Positions 33,050 through 43,785 of a DNA stretch of 64,000 nucleotides are shown piece by piece (the stretch's first letter is position 1; each line of letters starts with the position of its first letter). The DNA comes from Diplonema papillatum (taxonomy: Eukaryota > Euglenozoa > Diplonemea > Diplonemida > Diplonemidae). The notes under the pieces were generated by a model. That model had not been told where the DNA came from, ran no database searches, and saw only the letters and a program-made list of their open reading frames with translations. The position numbers were made by a program, and so were the translations under genes. The stretch lies in assembly GCA_030068145.1 (NCBI GenBank), contig JAPJBO010000009.1:248001-312000 (forward strand). The letters are read 5' to 3'.

Positions 33050-33930
33050 GCGGCTTCTTCGTCCCCCTCGATCCAGTACGCAACGCCGGCGACAGTCATC
33101 CCGACGAGGATGCCTTGGTAGTTGGAAGCGAGCCAACCCGGTTGCAACCACGCCCTGTTGTTCAGGCCGACGTTTGTTGTCGGTCGAAAACCCCGTCTCG
33201 ATGGCTGCATACGACACCTTGTCGCGCTCCTAGGCTCGATCTCAGGCCTATGTGCAAACGACAAGAATGCAGCGAGATGGGCGAGAAGTGGCTTCTTCGT
33301 CCTCCTCAGTTTTTTTCTACGGCGCACTTTGGATGGGGAAGGCCACACACACAGTGATGACAGACCGGTACAAGCGGTTTGGCACGGCCGGTGTTTGTCG
33401 CATTGCAGGGCTACATGTTGAGACAAAAGGCGGCGAAGGCCAAGGTGTATAAGTCGAATTTGGAGTGCGTGAGCCCGCCGCATTACACGCTTCACCCCTC
33501 GTGTCTTCTCCCGGCGACCAAGTACGCAACGCCGGCGACCGTCATCCGACGAGGATGCCTTGGTAGTTGGAAGACAGCCACCCGGATGCGACGACGCCGG
33601 GCCTGTGGCTGCGCCACTGGACGAGCGACGCATCGGCGCCGATGCCCGCCCCTGCCTCTGAGTTTCTGCAGGTACGCCTCGTCGCTCCCGGGCGAGGTAG
33701 TGCTTCGGCAGCGTTTCCCTGTCTTCCTGATACCGCATGCGCGGAACCCCGTACCCGCAGGCGCTCTGGATGGTGAACGCCGTCACGGTGATGACGGACC
33801 GGTACAAGCGTTTTGGCATGGCCGGTGTCTGACACCTTGTCGCATTTCAGGCCTACATGCAAAGACAGACGCGGCGAAGGCCAAGATGAGTATAAGTCGA
33901 ATTTTGAGCGCGCGAGCTTTCTCTGAAGGG
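33050..33930 (-). pseudogene. Two tandem partial copies of the PPOX-like gene 3' end
   Basis: CAGTACGCAACGCCGG recurs at 33,075, 33,523 and 33,955, giving units about 440 bases long that include the gene's 3' coding part and its downstream flank (CAGGCCTACATGCAAAGACA and variants). The 33.5-kb unit is close to the parent but misses 24 bases and has a shifted frame; the 33.1-kb unit is much more diverged. Neither includes the FMN-binding half. Confidence 0.8.
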
Positions 33931-33932
33931 GG

Positions 33933-34640
33933 TCAGTGTCTTCTCCCGGCGACCCAGTACGCAACGCCGGCAACCGTCATCCCGACGAGGATGCCTTGAT
34001 AGTTGGAAGACAGCCACCCGGATGCGACGACGCCGGGCCTGTGGCTGCGCCACTGGACGAGCGACGCATCGGCGCCGATGCCGGCCCCTGCCAACCCGTC
34101 GAGCGTGTAGCCGTAGCCTCTGAGTTTCTGCAGGTACGCCTCGTCGCCCTCCCGGGCGAGGTAGTGCTTCGGCAGCGTTTCCCTGTCTTCCTGATACCGC
34201 ATGCGCGGCACCCCGTACCCGCAGGCGCTCTGGATGGTGAACGCCGTCACGGTGATGACGGACCGGTACAAGCGTTTTGGCATGGCCGGTGTCTCAAGCC
34301 CGTTGAAATACTTCGCCACCTGCTCGTCGAACGCGGGGGTCCCCCGCAGAGCGGCTGTCCCGCGCCCGAAGACCCGGACGATCATCGGGTCGCCGTCGAA
34401 CGCGCAGAACATGAAGACGACTCTGCCGTTCTCCCGTATGTGCGCCAGCGTCTCGCACCCGCTGCCAGGCGTGTCTAGGTAAACCACCTCGGTCGGGCCG
34501 GTCACCTTGAACGTCCCGTCCATCCCCTTGGGGCTCACGTTGACGTGCTTGCCGTTCGCCGGAGCCGACCCGACGAACATGACCTTGCTTCGTTCTATGA
34601 GCGCCAGCAGGCGCCCGTCGATCGTGTCGTGGAGCTTCAT
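33933..34640 (-). CDS. Pyridoxamine 5'-phosphate oxidase-like flavin-binding protein
   Basis: A 235-residue single-exon protein of the PPOX/FMN-binding split-barrel superfamily. Residues 15-110 carry ERSKVMFVGSAP, HVNVSPKG, GSGCETLAHIRENGRV and MFCAFDGDP, the pattern of the uncharacterised eukaryotic/bacterial PPOX-like group rather than true PdxH. A C-terminal hydrophobic segment (about 208-230, QGILVGMTVAGVAYWV) suggests tail anchoring to a membrane. A flavin-dependent redox role is inferred from the fold; substrate unknown. Two broken copies of its 3' end follow in tandem. Confidence 0.75.
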   Translation of the reverse strand: MKLHDTIDGRLLALIERSKVMFVGSAPANGKHVNVSPKGMDGTFKVTGPTEVVYLDTPGSGCETLAHIRENGRVVFMFCAFDGDPMIVRVFGRGTAALRGTPAFDEQVAKYFNGLETPAMPKRLYRSVITVTAFTIQSACGYGVPRMRYQEDRETLPKHYLAREGDEAYLQKLRGYGYTLDGLAGAGIGADASLVQWRSHRPGVVASGWLSSNYQGILVGMTVAGVAYWVAGRRH

Positions 34641-34741
34641 CGCGTTGTTGGGGGCGGTATTCTTTTGAAAGTAGTGCGAATGCTGCGGGGAATAGTTGGC
34701 TAGACCTCGTTTGCGCCAACCGCGATTGTAGTATGGTCCTA

Positions 34742-34885
34742 GCCGATGCCTCTCATCTCACCTTTGAAACACGGCTGGTCACGCATGCAGACGCTAACGT
34801 ACGACATTTCGCACGCGCGTCGCAGTCGTTGGGTGGTATTGACAAGGGGTTTCATCGGACACTCGGATGAGCTTCGTTACTTCAC
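34742..34885 (+). repeat. Dispersed repeat family R6
   Basis: CCTCTCATCTCACCTTTGAA through ATGAGCTTCGTTACTTCAC is repeated at 46,313-46,463 inside the 45.9-49.2 kb element. Confidence 0.75.
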
Positions 34886-35154
34886 CGCCGCAGGTTCCCC
34901 CCTGCCCTGGGAGGTCTGCTTGGCTGGCGCTAACCGCGATTGAGGGAGGTAGTCGGGAGAACCTAACGTATCCCAAAGCAGGACCGATCCCCCCTTGCGT
35001 GAGAACGAGCGGAGAATTCTTTTTTTTCTAGAATCCGCACTTCGCAAAAAAATCCATGTCCCACATATATTCCAGGGAATTTTGACCATTTTCACGTTGG
35101 GCGGATCCTCAGCGCTTGGCTTGGTCTTCACCCCCGACGGCAAAGTCCGAGTGG

Positions 35155-35190
35155 CGACAGTGACGACCACGACGAGGCATTGGGGTGCCG

Positions 35191-35228
<38 letters not shown>

Positions 35229-35318
35229 GACCTGATCTCTCGGCGTTGACAGTTCAGGGCACTGGACAAAAGTCGCATTCCACTCGCCGCCGCTGTGATG
35301 AAACGAAATGCTGCGAGC
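35155..35318 (-). pseudogene. 28S rRNA fragment, domain IV region
   Basis: The minus strand reads CATTTCGTTTCATCACAGCG, CAGTGCCCTGAACTGTCAAC, GAGAGATCAGGTCAGCGCGG, GTAAACGGCGGGAGTAAC, TATGACTCTCTTACGG and ends with ATGCCTCGTCG. This is the conserved 28S stretch around the R2 target site, with point changes and no longer flank. Confidence 0.85.
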
Positions 35319-35319
35319 A

Positions 35320-36290
35320 CGTCAACACCACGCCCAAGGGGTTGGACGGCGCGTTCAGTGGTACGGTACCGTGACCTTGCTGCAGTCCGAGACGCAATCG
35401 GTCGCGACAAGTGTCTTTCGCGTTCGGTTGGAGACCGGTTTACGACAAGTCTTTTTCGGTTCGCTTCGCGCCGACGGGAGTGCCTTTTTGCCCGGGTGGG
35501 CATGGGCATCTTCCCCGTTCCCTAACCTTTGCGACTTGCCCGAGGTGCGGGAAGGAGTAGAAACGATGACGATTTCGCCAGAAAACAGGCGCGGTGGGTC
35601 TCGAAGGTCGGGAAACAAAGGGGGGCACCTCAACTACACGTGACGATACCGCTGGACCGTTTACTTGGTGCATTGCGTGTGGGATCGCGCTGGCAGGTGT
35701 TTAAAGAAGGGTGTACCGGGTGGTGTGTGTGTCGCCACTTCACCAGTCGGTCTTGAGTTCTCGACGCCTTTCCTGTGACTTCTCTCGAAAATGGTGGGCT
35801 TTCCATTCGGCATTCGGCTGGCTTCGTCTTGGGATGTTGGCTGCACGGGTTTCGAAAGCACGCTGCGCTCTGGTTGCAACGTCGTTCCTTTACTTCTCCC
35901 ATGATCAGAAGACGGCAGCTTCTCCTTTGTCCGCGGGGGTTAGGGTCTTCGGATCCGTAGCTTATCCGTTTCCAGAGACAAACGGGCTTCGGCTCGCGAA
36001 TTCTCGTTTGGAGACACGAGTCAGATGGGAAATTTGGCTGGGCGGCACATCTGTCACAGGTGTCCTAAGCGGGAACAGAAATCTCGCGCAGAGCATAAGG
36101 GTAAAAGCTTGCTCCATACACGATCTTCAGTACCAACGTCGATATGTGGCCATCGAAATGCAAGTAGCTCGTTGTACGACGCGCTGTCAACATAGGTTGT
36201 TTAGATCTTCAAGCGTTGATCGGAGTGCAGACAGCTCGTCGCAGCTCAAGCTCTCGAGTAATAACATACTCAGGGCCCCAGGCCCGCGAA
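35320..36290. other. No gene seen
   Basis: No domain-like frame or RNA gene identified. Confidence 0.35.
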
Positions 36291-36299
36291 AAGCTCGTG

Positions 36300-36817
36300 T
36301 TCCGACTCCATGATGCACGCCTCGACTTCGGGAGGGCCAAGCAGCTCAACCGCCTCGCGCACTTCTGAGGCCGAAGTGGTGACGTACTGGTCAGCCTCCG
36401 CTTCCCATAACCGCCGTTCCAGTTCGCTTCTCTGCCTGAGCTGCTTCAAGCGCAGATTATAGTACTTTTGTCGCCAGCTGTCCGGCTGGTCCATGCGGAA
36501 GCTGCTCCGATGATACCAGCCCGTGCCGCTACAACCACCACCGACCCCCTGTTGAGCATTGAACTTACCCCGCTATCCTCACGTTCCAACGGCGACCTAT
36601 CCTGAGCACCGGAGGACTCACTCCAACATTCCACCATACACAAAAGTTTCACCCGCCTCTTATCGTCACATCTACACCACTTCTGACTCGGTTGTGCAAG
36701 CCTCGCACATAAAAACGTGAACTCCGATCTCCTTCGGAGAGAGGCCAAACAATAGTCCTTGAAATATGCATCATTCTCCTCAACTTCGGATAGAGACAGA
36801 AGTACGTATGGCCTCAC
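36300..36817 (-). CDS. Possible small unknown gene
   Basis: Two adjacent minus-strand frames. The upstream one (36,817 down) begins MRPYVLLSLSEVEENDAYFK and reaches EREDSG followed by the perfect donor GTAAGT. The downstream one contains MDQPDSWRQKYYNLRLKQLR and a helix-rich acidic stretch, ending HELFAGLGP. Removing 20 nt between GTAAGT and AACAG (36,549-36,568) would join them in frame, but such an intron would be exceptionally small. No family recognised; either or both frames may be chance. Confidence 0.25.
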
Positions 36818-36819
36818 TC

Positions 36820-37500
36820 ATGCTAAGTACCGATGATATCGCATTGCATGCAGGGACGTCGAAGTCGCAAGACACGCATTTGCTCATCACAGCCCGGGCA
36901 CTTGGGCCGCGCAGCTGATAATTTCTCGTCGCAGTCTGGTGTCATAGGCAGTCGTGGCACGTGCATCTAGCTACAGATCCACTAGTTGATGGTGTTAGAT
37001 CCAGTCTGAGACCGCGCAGCTGATGGTATCGCGCTATCTGGGACATGCTCCACCCGATCAGTTGGGGTAGCAGGCCACACTGTCAAGACGGGAAGTGCCA
37101 CCTTCCCTAAAGCGAGCTATTGCTGCTACAACCTCCGGGTGCTCCCCAGATTGCTGCAAACATCTATGTTTCATGACAATTGGCATCCGCAACCTGCAAC
37201 CACACGGCGTGGAATGCGTAGTAGCGGATTTGCGAGTATCGATCCACCGCCAGGAGACTGGAAAGGTGCAAGCTTCAGTTTAGGATCTGTGTGAACTTGT
37301 CCTCCTGCTAGCCGTGATAGACAGTCGAATGCAGCTTCAGGAAGTTCCGTGCAGCTCCAGGGGGTCGGCTTCGTTGAGTCTCACCTGTAGCTGCAACGGC
37401 AATCATAAATCATCAAGAAAGCGCGAAAAAAGAAGAAAACACAAGGCCAGTCTTATGTCATTATTTCAGTCCAGCACCCCTTCCCCCGCTTGAGATAAAG
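36820..37500. other. No gene seen
   Basis: No supported feature. Confidence 0.35.
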
Positions 37501-37525
37501 AACACGGCGGAATCCGCCTTCAGCC

Positions 37526-37655
37526 CGAAGCTGGAGTTGAAACGGATGCGCTGCAGCCAAATGCAAACGCGGAAACGCACACCTGAAAAGCGGATGTGAC
37601 CCCCGCTTTCTTTAAGCTCTAGCTTTGCTCCAGCTTCTGAGGCTGGACTTCACCG
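37526..37655. mobile_element. Foldback MITE F1 copy
   Basis: Arms CCCGAAGCTGGAGTTGAA and CTCCAGCTTCTGAGGCTGG, with the central hairpin CACACCTGAAAAGCGGATGTG. Confidence 0.65.
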
Positions 37656-37839
37656 TGAAGAAAAAGGAAGGGGTGCATGATTGAGGGGGAAGGGGGGGGG
37701 CAAGAAAGAAAATCGAAACTAGGCGGATAGGCGGGGAATTTTCAACAGGTTTGTTGTCGCATGTGCCGGGATGCCTCCGACGGCATGGTCAGTGGTCTGG
37801 CAAATGTGGCAGGGTTTTCAGGGGCACTCTGTCGAGCTT

Positions 37840-37960
37840 CCACACGGCGTGATCCAGCCTCAGAAGGTGGAAGTAAAGCGGCACCAAAGTCACCAGACAC
37901 GTGGAGCTAAACACCCGAAACGCGGGTGTGACTCCCGCATTTCAACTCCATCCACCGTGG
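37840..37960. mobile_element. Foldback MITE F1 copy, decayed
   Basis: CCACACGGCGTGATCCAGCC, CTCAGAAGGTGGAAG and the hairpin ACACCCGAAACGCGGGTGT are retained; the right arm is shortened to TCAACTCCATCCACCGTG. Confidence 0.6.
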
Positions 37961-38047
37961 TGCCTGTTTGTGCACGCTCGTCATGTGGACTTGCCCTGCT
38001 TCTATTCGAGTTGGACCCCTCGCACACCTCCATTGACGGCAGTGATG

Positions 38048-38130
38048 GAGCTTCTACAAAACACGTGGAGAAATAAACACCCGAAAACGCGGGTGTGACA
38101 CCCTCATTTCAACTCCATCCACCGTGTGGT
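38048..38130. mobile_element. Foldback MITE F1 copy, fragment
   Basis: Hairpin ACACCCGAAAACGCGGGTGT plus the right arm TCAACTCCATCCACCGTG, tandem to the previous copy with the intervening DNA (TGCCTGTTTCTGCGCACTCG) also duplicated. Confidence 0.6.
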
Positions 38131-38234
38131 GCCTGTTTCTGCGCACTCGTGATGTAGGCTTGCCCTGCTTTTATTCGAGTTGACTCCTCGTTCTGCACAC
38201 CTCCACTGACGGCAATGATATAGCCTCTAGCATT

Positions 38235-38375
38235 CATTGTGGCTTGGAGGTTCGGTGTTTTAGGGTCTCCGGTTGACCATTGAGGCTGGGAGTCGGGTAA
38301 TGCAAGGGATGTAGGCATAATTACACACTGTAACTATGGCAAGTTTGTAACTGATGCGACCGACACCAAGAAGAA
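38235..38375 (+). repeat. Repeat R8 copy
   Basis: Same order of blocks as 16,415-16,570, ending GCGACCGACACCAAG. Confidence 0.65.
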
Positions 38376-38844
38376 GTTCACTTTGAATTTAGCCTTGGGT
38401 CCCCCACGCGCTTTATTGGCGGCAGTGACGAAGCTTCTCGCGTTATTTCTCCAAGAAGGTCGTTTTATTTCGCGCACGAAGCTGCGGGCAGTAGGTCAGG
38501 TTCTACCCGCGCATGCATACGCACGGGCAGTTGCACGCCGTGAGACGAGGTGTGCACTTTGGCAAAGAAGGCGTTTCCACTTGGCGCCTTCACTTTCCGC
38601 TAGCGCGCTCCCCCTTCAATTGCATGCGCTCGCATCGCGAGGCCGCAGGCGCCCGCAATAGATGCCAAAAGGGCTGGGACAGGGTGATGAAGAGTTACAA
38701 AACCAGGTAAGGAGACGGACGCGACCCAGAGATCCGGGTGCCAGAAGGGCTGAGACAGGGTGACGGAGAGTTGCAAAGACGTTCTGCCGGAAAGCTGAGC
38801 CAAAAACCCGCGCGAGCCTATGATAACAAACGGGTGCGGTACGC

Positions 38845-38992
38845 ACCATGAGCCTGCGAGCGTTTAACCACGTCAGGCCAGCGGGAGCAAGGACGTTGTC
38901 CGAAGACGCCGACACTTACCCTTCGCTGACGATGCCGCGGGTCACCTCCTCAACTCATTCCTATCCTGGTCGATCCGAGCAAAACTGAGGCA
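38845..38992 (-). pseudogene. 28S rRNA fragment, D2-D3 region
   Basis: Nearly identical to 10,521-10,665 (GGCCAGCGGGAGCAAGGACG through GATCCGAGCAAAACTGAGGC on the plus strand), but lacking the adjoining CCCGTCTTGAAACACGG part. Interpreted as rRNA only through that longer copy. Confidence 0.6.
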
Positions 38993-38999
38993 ACTAACG

Positions 39000-39870
39000 G
39001 CTATCCACTGCTGCTGATGGATGGTACACCGTTGCCGCACCGCTTGCATCGTGCTGTGCATCCACTGCCACTAGTAAAGTAAGAGGACGCTGTGGTGCTA
39101 TCTACAGCTATCCCATCTACCTATCCATCTGTTCCACTGCTGCTGGTATCATACACCTGCGCGTAGAGTACTATGTGAGTACTGCACGTGCGTGTGTGTA
39201 TGAGGGCCCACAGCATAGGGACACGCCCAGACGAAGGGTTGCGACTCTCGAAAAGCTGACGTGGATGCAAAGAGTCTGCGGTTGTGTTTTTTTCCCGCCA
39301 GCCAAATACCCGCTCTTGGAAAAAGATGCGGTGGATGTATTAGGAGTGATACGTATCTACGACCGTCGGACTGGAAAAGCCTCAGGGCGAACGTGAGACG
39401 TAAGCCGGAGCCCCTCTAAAACACCGCTCTCGCATACACGTGTACGTACGCGCTTTCATACAATTTTTGAGCAACGTGCATGGGAAACTGAACCGCCCGA
39501 GTAGGCCCCCTCAAAATGACCAATTGCCACCTGAAACTACGAAGAAACGCGGGAAAAGGGTCCGGGGGTAGTGCGATCAACGAAAAACTCTGGTTGGTCA
39601 GCCAAGGGGGGGCTCAAGTGGCCATATTCGCAATAAAGGGTGGTCCTGAGGTCAGAATGGTGGGAAACATCGACCGACACCAAGCTTCGCTGATACGGCA
39701 CGCGGACTGCTCTCTGAAGAAACCCTTTTCCGGAGTTGGGGCTTGCACTGAACGAAGCAATGGACGAAGATAAAAATATAAAGCAAATCATTCTCCTCGC
39801 GTGTCTACACGAACTGCTCTGATTTTATTTTCCTGTTTGTACCAATGTGTACATACAGTTCTTGAATCAG
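39000..39870. other. No gene seen
   Basis: Short imperfect repeats of CCACTGCTGCTG and CTATCCATCTAC type near 39,000-39,150; no coding signal. Confidence 0.35.
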
Positions 39871-39874
39871 GAAT

Positions 39875-40020
39875 GTAGCAGCAGCGAGTGAACAGGGCAG
39901 AGCCCAAGCCTGAACCGGTGTTCTATGGATATCCGGAGATGTGGCGCAAGCTGCTGTAGGCATATTGACGTCGAGGTGAGTCTCCTGAAATCTGGAACGG
40001 AGGATCCACAGGGGGTAAGA
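39875..40020 (+). pseudogene. 28S rRNA fragment, 5' (D1) region
   Basis: GTAGCAGCAGCGAGTGAACA, GAGCCCAAGCCTGAACCGG, TGGATATCCGGAGATGTGGC and TCGAGGTGAGTCTCCTG parallel the minus-strand fragment at 1,945-2,112. It lies about 100 bases past the transporter's stop codon, antisense to it. Confidence 0.7.
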
Positions 40021-40125
40021 GCCATCTTTTCTGGACGAGCCATGTTGTTATGCCGTCAGAATGACGTCGGTGTGACTACGTCGAGTTTCGAGTGTACGCC
40101 TGTTCTGCGTGCTTACTTGAAACCA

Positions 40126-41601
40126 TCAGTGTGACTTCGCGGTTAGAAGCCAGTGCTCTCTGGGAAGCGCCTGCAAGCTGAGAAACAGCCGTCGGCCGAT
40201 CGTCGAGAACCACACAACGCCGAACACTCCGAAGACGAGGGACAGCAGCGTGAACCCGCTCAGATACTCGGTGTCGATGTGCTCAACCATCTTCAGAGCC
40301 ACCGTTCCGGGCCAGAGGGACCCCAGGTTGCTGATGGTGTTGAGAACGGTCATGTACGTGCCGCCTATGCTGGGGTCCGCGATGCGAGCAAAAAACGCCA
40401 TTTGAGCCGCAAACTGCGCGGTGAGTAAAAAGGTCTCGGCGACGGACAGCATCCCGAGGACAAGGTACCCGCCCATGGACAGTTCTCCCGGGTGTGCGGC
40501 TGAAAGGGCGACGAGGCAGATCACAGGGACGATGAGCATGGTACGCGGGATGTACGAACGCAGGGCGATGTCGAAAGGCCGGTCGGATCCCGTCCACTGC
40601 GCGATGAGGATCGGGGTCAGGACGTTGACCGGCAGAGACAGCGTTGTCACGAAGGCCAGATGCTCCTTCTTCACCCCGGAGTTCTGCAGCTCCAAAGACG
40701 CGACGCTTCCCACCGCGAACGGGATCTTCCACACGAGGAGAAACAACGCGAGCCTCCGGACGGACGGCATCTTGATCATATGCCAGATGGCTTTGTACGT
40801 CCCGGCGAGCGACTCGACTTCGCCTTGTTCAGCCTCTTTGACGAAGATGACGATTAAAAACGTGCAGATCAAGAACAGCAGCCCGCAGCCTCTCGTATAC
40901 TCCGTTAGAGTGATGAGTCCGTAGGACTCGAGCGTAAGAAACCCGGTGAAGGAGATGAAGAACCCGAGGGTCTGCCCGGAGCTGTTGCAGGTCGACGCGT
41001 GTCCCACGTTCTTTTTCGAGAGCAGCGTCAAGGCCCATCCGTCAACCGCGATGTCTTGCGACGCGCACAGGAAGTACAGCACGAAGAAGTAGCCGGTGAG
41101 GGACGACACGCGCAAGCCGTCGACCATGTCACCCACAGGGGCTGCGAGCATCAAGCAGCCTATCAAAAGCTGGCACGGGACCAGCCACGTCTTCCTCCGA
41201 CCGAACGACCGGGAAAAGATCGAATCGATGATCGGCGCCCAAAGGAGCTTAACAGAGTAAGGAAGAATCGTGAGGCTGAAAGTCCCGATGTCCGAAAGGG
41301 ACGCGCCTTTGTCTTTAATAATCATGGGCACGACTGCCGCCAGCCCCATCGGAAGGCCCTGCAGCACGTACAGTCCGAACAGCAGGGCAAGCGACCACGC
41401 GTCTTCTCGTATGTCTGAGCACGTACTCGGCACCGCGGGCGGTGTTTCGGGGGTGTTGCTGTCGCTTCTCATGACCGAGCTCTCGCGCACCCTCCCGGAG
41501 CCTGCCGTCGATTCGCCCGCGTAGATACGCACGAAGCCGTCATCAGACTTCGTCGACTCCTCCATCGAGTCACCTTTACGAGAGCCCCTTTGCTTTGGCA
41601 T
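40126..41601 (-). CDS. SLC33A1: Acetyl-CoA transporter, SLC33A1/AT-1 family
   Basis: Major-facilitator-type carrier; in animals AT-1 moves cytosolic acetyl-CoA into the endoplasmic reticulum for protein and sialic-acid acetylation. The 491-residue protein has a 65-residue hydrophilic N-terminus and about 11-12 membrane segments. Family signatures are YVLQGLPMGLAAVVPMII, SLTILPYSVKLLWAPIIDS, FGRRKTWLVPCQL (the loop 2-3 motif), DIAVDGWALTLL and NTISNLGSLWPGT. Length is somewhat below the human protein (549). No intron and no disrupted motif. The start (MPKQRGSRKG) is the first Met of the frame. Membrane location in this organism is inferred from the family. Confidence 0.92.
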   Translation of the reverse strand: MPKQRGSRKGDSMEESTKSDDGFVRIYAGESTAGSGRVRESSVMRSDSNTPETPPAVPSTCSDIREDAWSLALLFGLYVLQGLPMGLAAVVPMIIKDKGASLSDIGTFSLTILPYSVKLLWAPIIDSIFSRSFGRRKTWLVPCQLLIGCLMLAAPVGDMVDGLRVSSLTGYFFVLYFLCASQDIAVDGWALTLLSKKNVGHASTCNSSGQTLGFFISFTGFLTLESYGLITLTEYTRGCGLLFLICTFLIVIFVKEAEQGEVESLAGTYKAIWHMIKMPSVRRLALFLLVWKIPFAVGSVASLELQNSGVKKEHLAFVTTLSLPVNVLTPILIAQWTGSDRPFDIALRSYIPRTMLIVPVICLVALSAAHPGELSMGGYLVLGMLSVAETFLLTAQFAAQMAFFARIADPSIGGTYMTVLNTISNLGSLWPGTVALKMVEHIDTEYLSGFTLLSLVFGVFGVVWFSTIGRRLFLSLQALPREHWLLTAKSH

Positions 41602-41741
41602 TTCAGTTCGTTTTATTATATTTTCGGTTCTGTACCCTTATTTTTCCCCCTGTGTTTCCATGCGTGTTTCAGCAATACGTAGATCATGCTTCATCGGGAC
41701 GTTTTGTAGCACACACAGCCTGAACACAACTTACAAGTCAA

Positions 41742-41885
41742 CTCCAGTGTTAACTGTAGGTAGTTAGTAGTAGCGAGATCCCATGCCCGCTTGAGATTTT
41801 CCCCTTCGTTATCCTGCAAGTAAAGTACACTACACTACCTTTGATTCCCCTTCCATTTGTGCGTGGTTTTCCGCAGAAAAACGAG
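41742..41885 (+). mobile_element. Solo remnant of the 50-kb retroelement termini
   Basis: CTCCAGTGTTAACTGTAGG (41,742-41,760) matches the start of the left terminal repeat at 50,102, and 41,797-41,885 (TTTTCCCCTTCGTTATCCTG to CCGCAGAAAAACGAG) matches the right terminal repeat that ends at 55,044. Everything in between is missing. A simple-sequence array begins about 20 bases to the right. Confidence 0.75.
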
Positions 41886-41904
41886 CCACGGTTGTGAAAC
41901 GAAT

Positions 41905-42058
41905 GGATTATTGTACATTATTGTATTTCCCCCGCCGACCAAGGACTATTGTATTTTTATTGTACATTATTGTACATTATTGTATATTATTGTACATTAT
42001 TGTACATTATTGTACAGTTATTGTATATTATTGTACGATTATTGTGCATTATTGTACA
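41905..42058 (+). repeat. ATTATTGTAC-type simple repeat array
   Basis: Roughly 10-bp units TACATTATTG with variants; follows the retroelement remnant. Confidence 0.85.
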
Positions 42059-43014
42059 CGCAGTGGTGCAGGGGGTAAGGCGTGTGGAAGGTTCACGACA
42101 GGTTTTACACGGAATGACCCGATGGACTCGACAGACTTCCGAACATGGTGTCTTTGTCAGGGGTGCTCGAGCGCAAAAAGACAGCGCTGCAGTTCAAGCG
42201 GAGGGTGAAGACGCAGCAGGTGCCATATTATGGGCTACCAGAAAGAGCGACAAGCATTCGGAAGGCAGTTGCCACGACAGGTGTCTTGGCGAGGAGGACG
42301 TGGATCTTCACTTCAACAATTTTCACTTCGACAATCTTCACTTCGGACTCAGTTCAGTCCGCAAATTGAAGTGAAGGTTTCCCGAGGTGAAGACCCTTGA
42401 AACAGACGTTTGCTTCAAAACGACGTTTTCAGGGTAGAACGCAGCAGGGAAGTGAGATACATCGTATTTCGTTCTTTCTCGTTTCCCCGACCGAGCATGC
42501 TCTCCAGGGCGTGAACGGAAACACTGCCCCTTTCATTCAGATATCTGCTGCAATTGGGCGCAGCGAGATAGCTGTCAGAAGCTTCCCGCAACGGAATATA
42601 CATCTCTGCAAACTAACTTTTGGCAAATCCAGTTGCGCCTGATGCGCCTAAAGGGGTTACGGAGTACGCGCATTTTTGGAAAATGTTCGGACTGTGTATT
42701 CCAGTCTTCAACATCTGGGAAAGCCTTTTTCGAGTTTGCTGTTCTGCTCAATCCTTTCTCGCTCTCGCAGTTGTTTAAGTGCACTGGGCAGTTTCTTGTT
42801 GCGGCCCAGTTTGTTCGTTGACCTTTTCGTGGAGTTTCTTCCCTTCTGCAGGAGTTTGGCCCTCAGAACCGTGGACCATGTGTTCGATATGCAGAAAAAG
42901 GAGGCAGTTCCCGTCATTTCTAGGATATCAGAAGAGTGCCTGATTGCTGCTGGAGCATCAGGATCGCTGGGACTGCAGTCGTACAATAATGTATTGTATA
43001 TTACCCTGGAAGGA
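42059..43014. other. No gene seen; small tandem repeat
   Basis: At 42,305-42,350 a 15-bp unit (TTCACTTCGACAATC) is repeated about three times. No other supported feature. Confidence 0.4.
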
Positions 43015-43079
43015 AAATATGTGGATAGTAAAAATGCTGGATAGTAAATATGATGAATAGTAAAAGGACAACATGGCTT

Positions 43080-43785
43080 ATATGGCCAGCCTACTTATCA
43101 TAAACTGCTTATATGGCCACTAAAGTTTCATAAATTGCTTATATGGCCAGCAATGTTTCAGAAAACTGCTTATATGGCCAGCAATGTTTCAAAATACTGC
43201 TTATATGGCCAGCGACGTTTCAGAATACTGCTTATACGGCCAGCAATGTTTCACAATACTGCTTATATGGCCAGCAATGTTTCAGAATACTGCTTATATG
43301 GCCAGCAATGTTTCAAAATTGCTTATATGGCCAGCAATGTTTCAAAACTGCTTGTATGGCCAGAAATGTTTCAGAAAACTGCTTATATGGCCAGCAATGT
43401 TTCAGAAACTGCTTATATGGCCAGAAATGTTTCAATACTGCTTATATGGCCAGTAGCAATGTTTCGAAAACTGCTTATATGGCCAGCAATGTTTCAGAAT
43501 ACTGCTTATATGGCCAGCAATGTTTCAATACTGCTTATATGGCCAGTGGCAATGTTTCAGAAACTGCTTATATGGCCAGCAATGTTTCAGAGCTGCTTAT
43601 ATGGCCAGCAATGTTTCACAAAATTGCTTATATGGCCAGCAATGTTTCAAAATTGCTTATATGGCCAGCAATGTTTCGAAAGTTGCTTATAATGTTTCAA
43701 AAGTTGCTTATATGGCCAGCAATGTTTCAAAAAGTTGCTTATATGGCCAGCAATGTTTCAAAAGTTGCTTATATGGCCAGGGGTA
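43080..43785 (+). repeat. Left tandem array, unit GCTTATATGGCCAGCAATGT
   Basis: About 25 copies of GCTTATATGGCCAGCAATGT followed by TTCA and a variable A-rich spacer ending CT; unit length varies from 24 to 29. Most units lack stop codons, so long repetitive frames (YMASNVS..) appear in all three frames; I regard these as artefacts. Confidence 0.95.

Noticed and set aside
35155-35318. R2-type retroelement insertion at the 28S target site
   Set aside because: 28S similarity continues across the R2 cleavage position (ATGCCTCGTC is still present) and no R2-like RT adjoins it.
43080-43785. CRISPR-like array (short repeats with spacers)
   Set aside because: Spacers are only a few A-rich bases, the unit is degenerate, there are no cas genes and the genome is eukaryotic.
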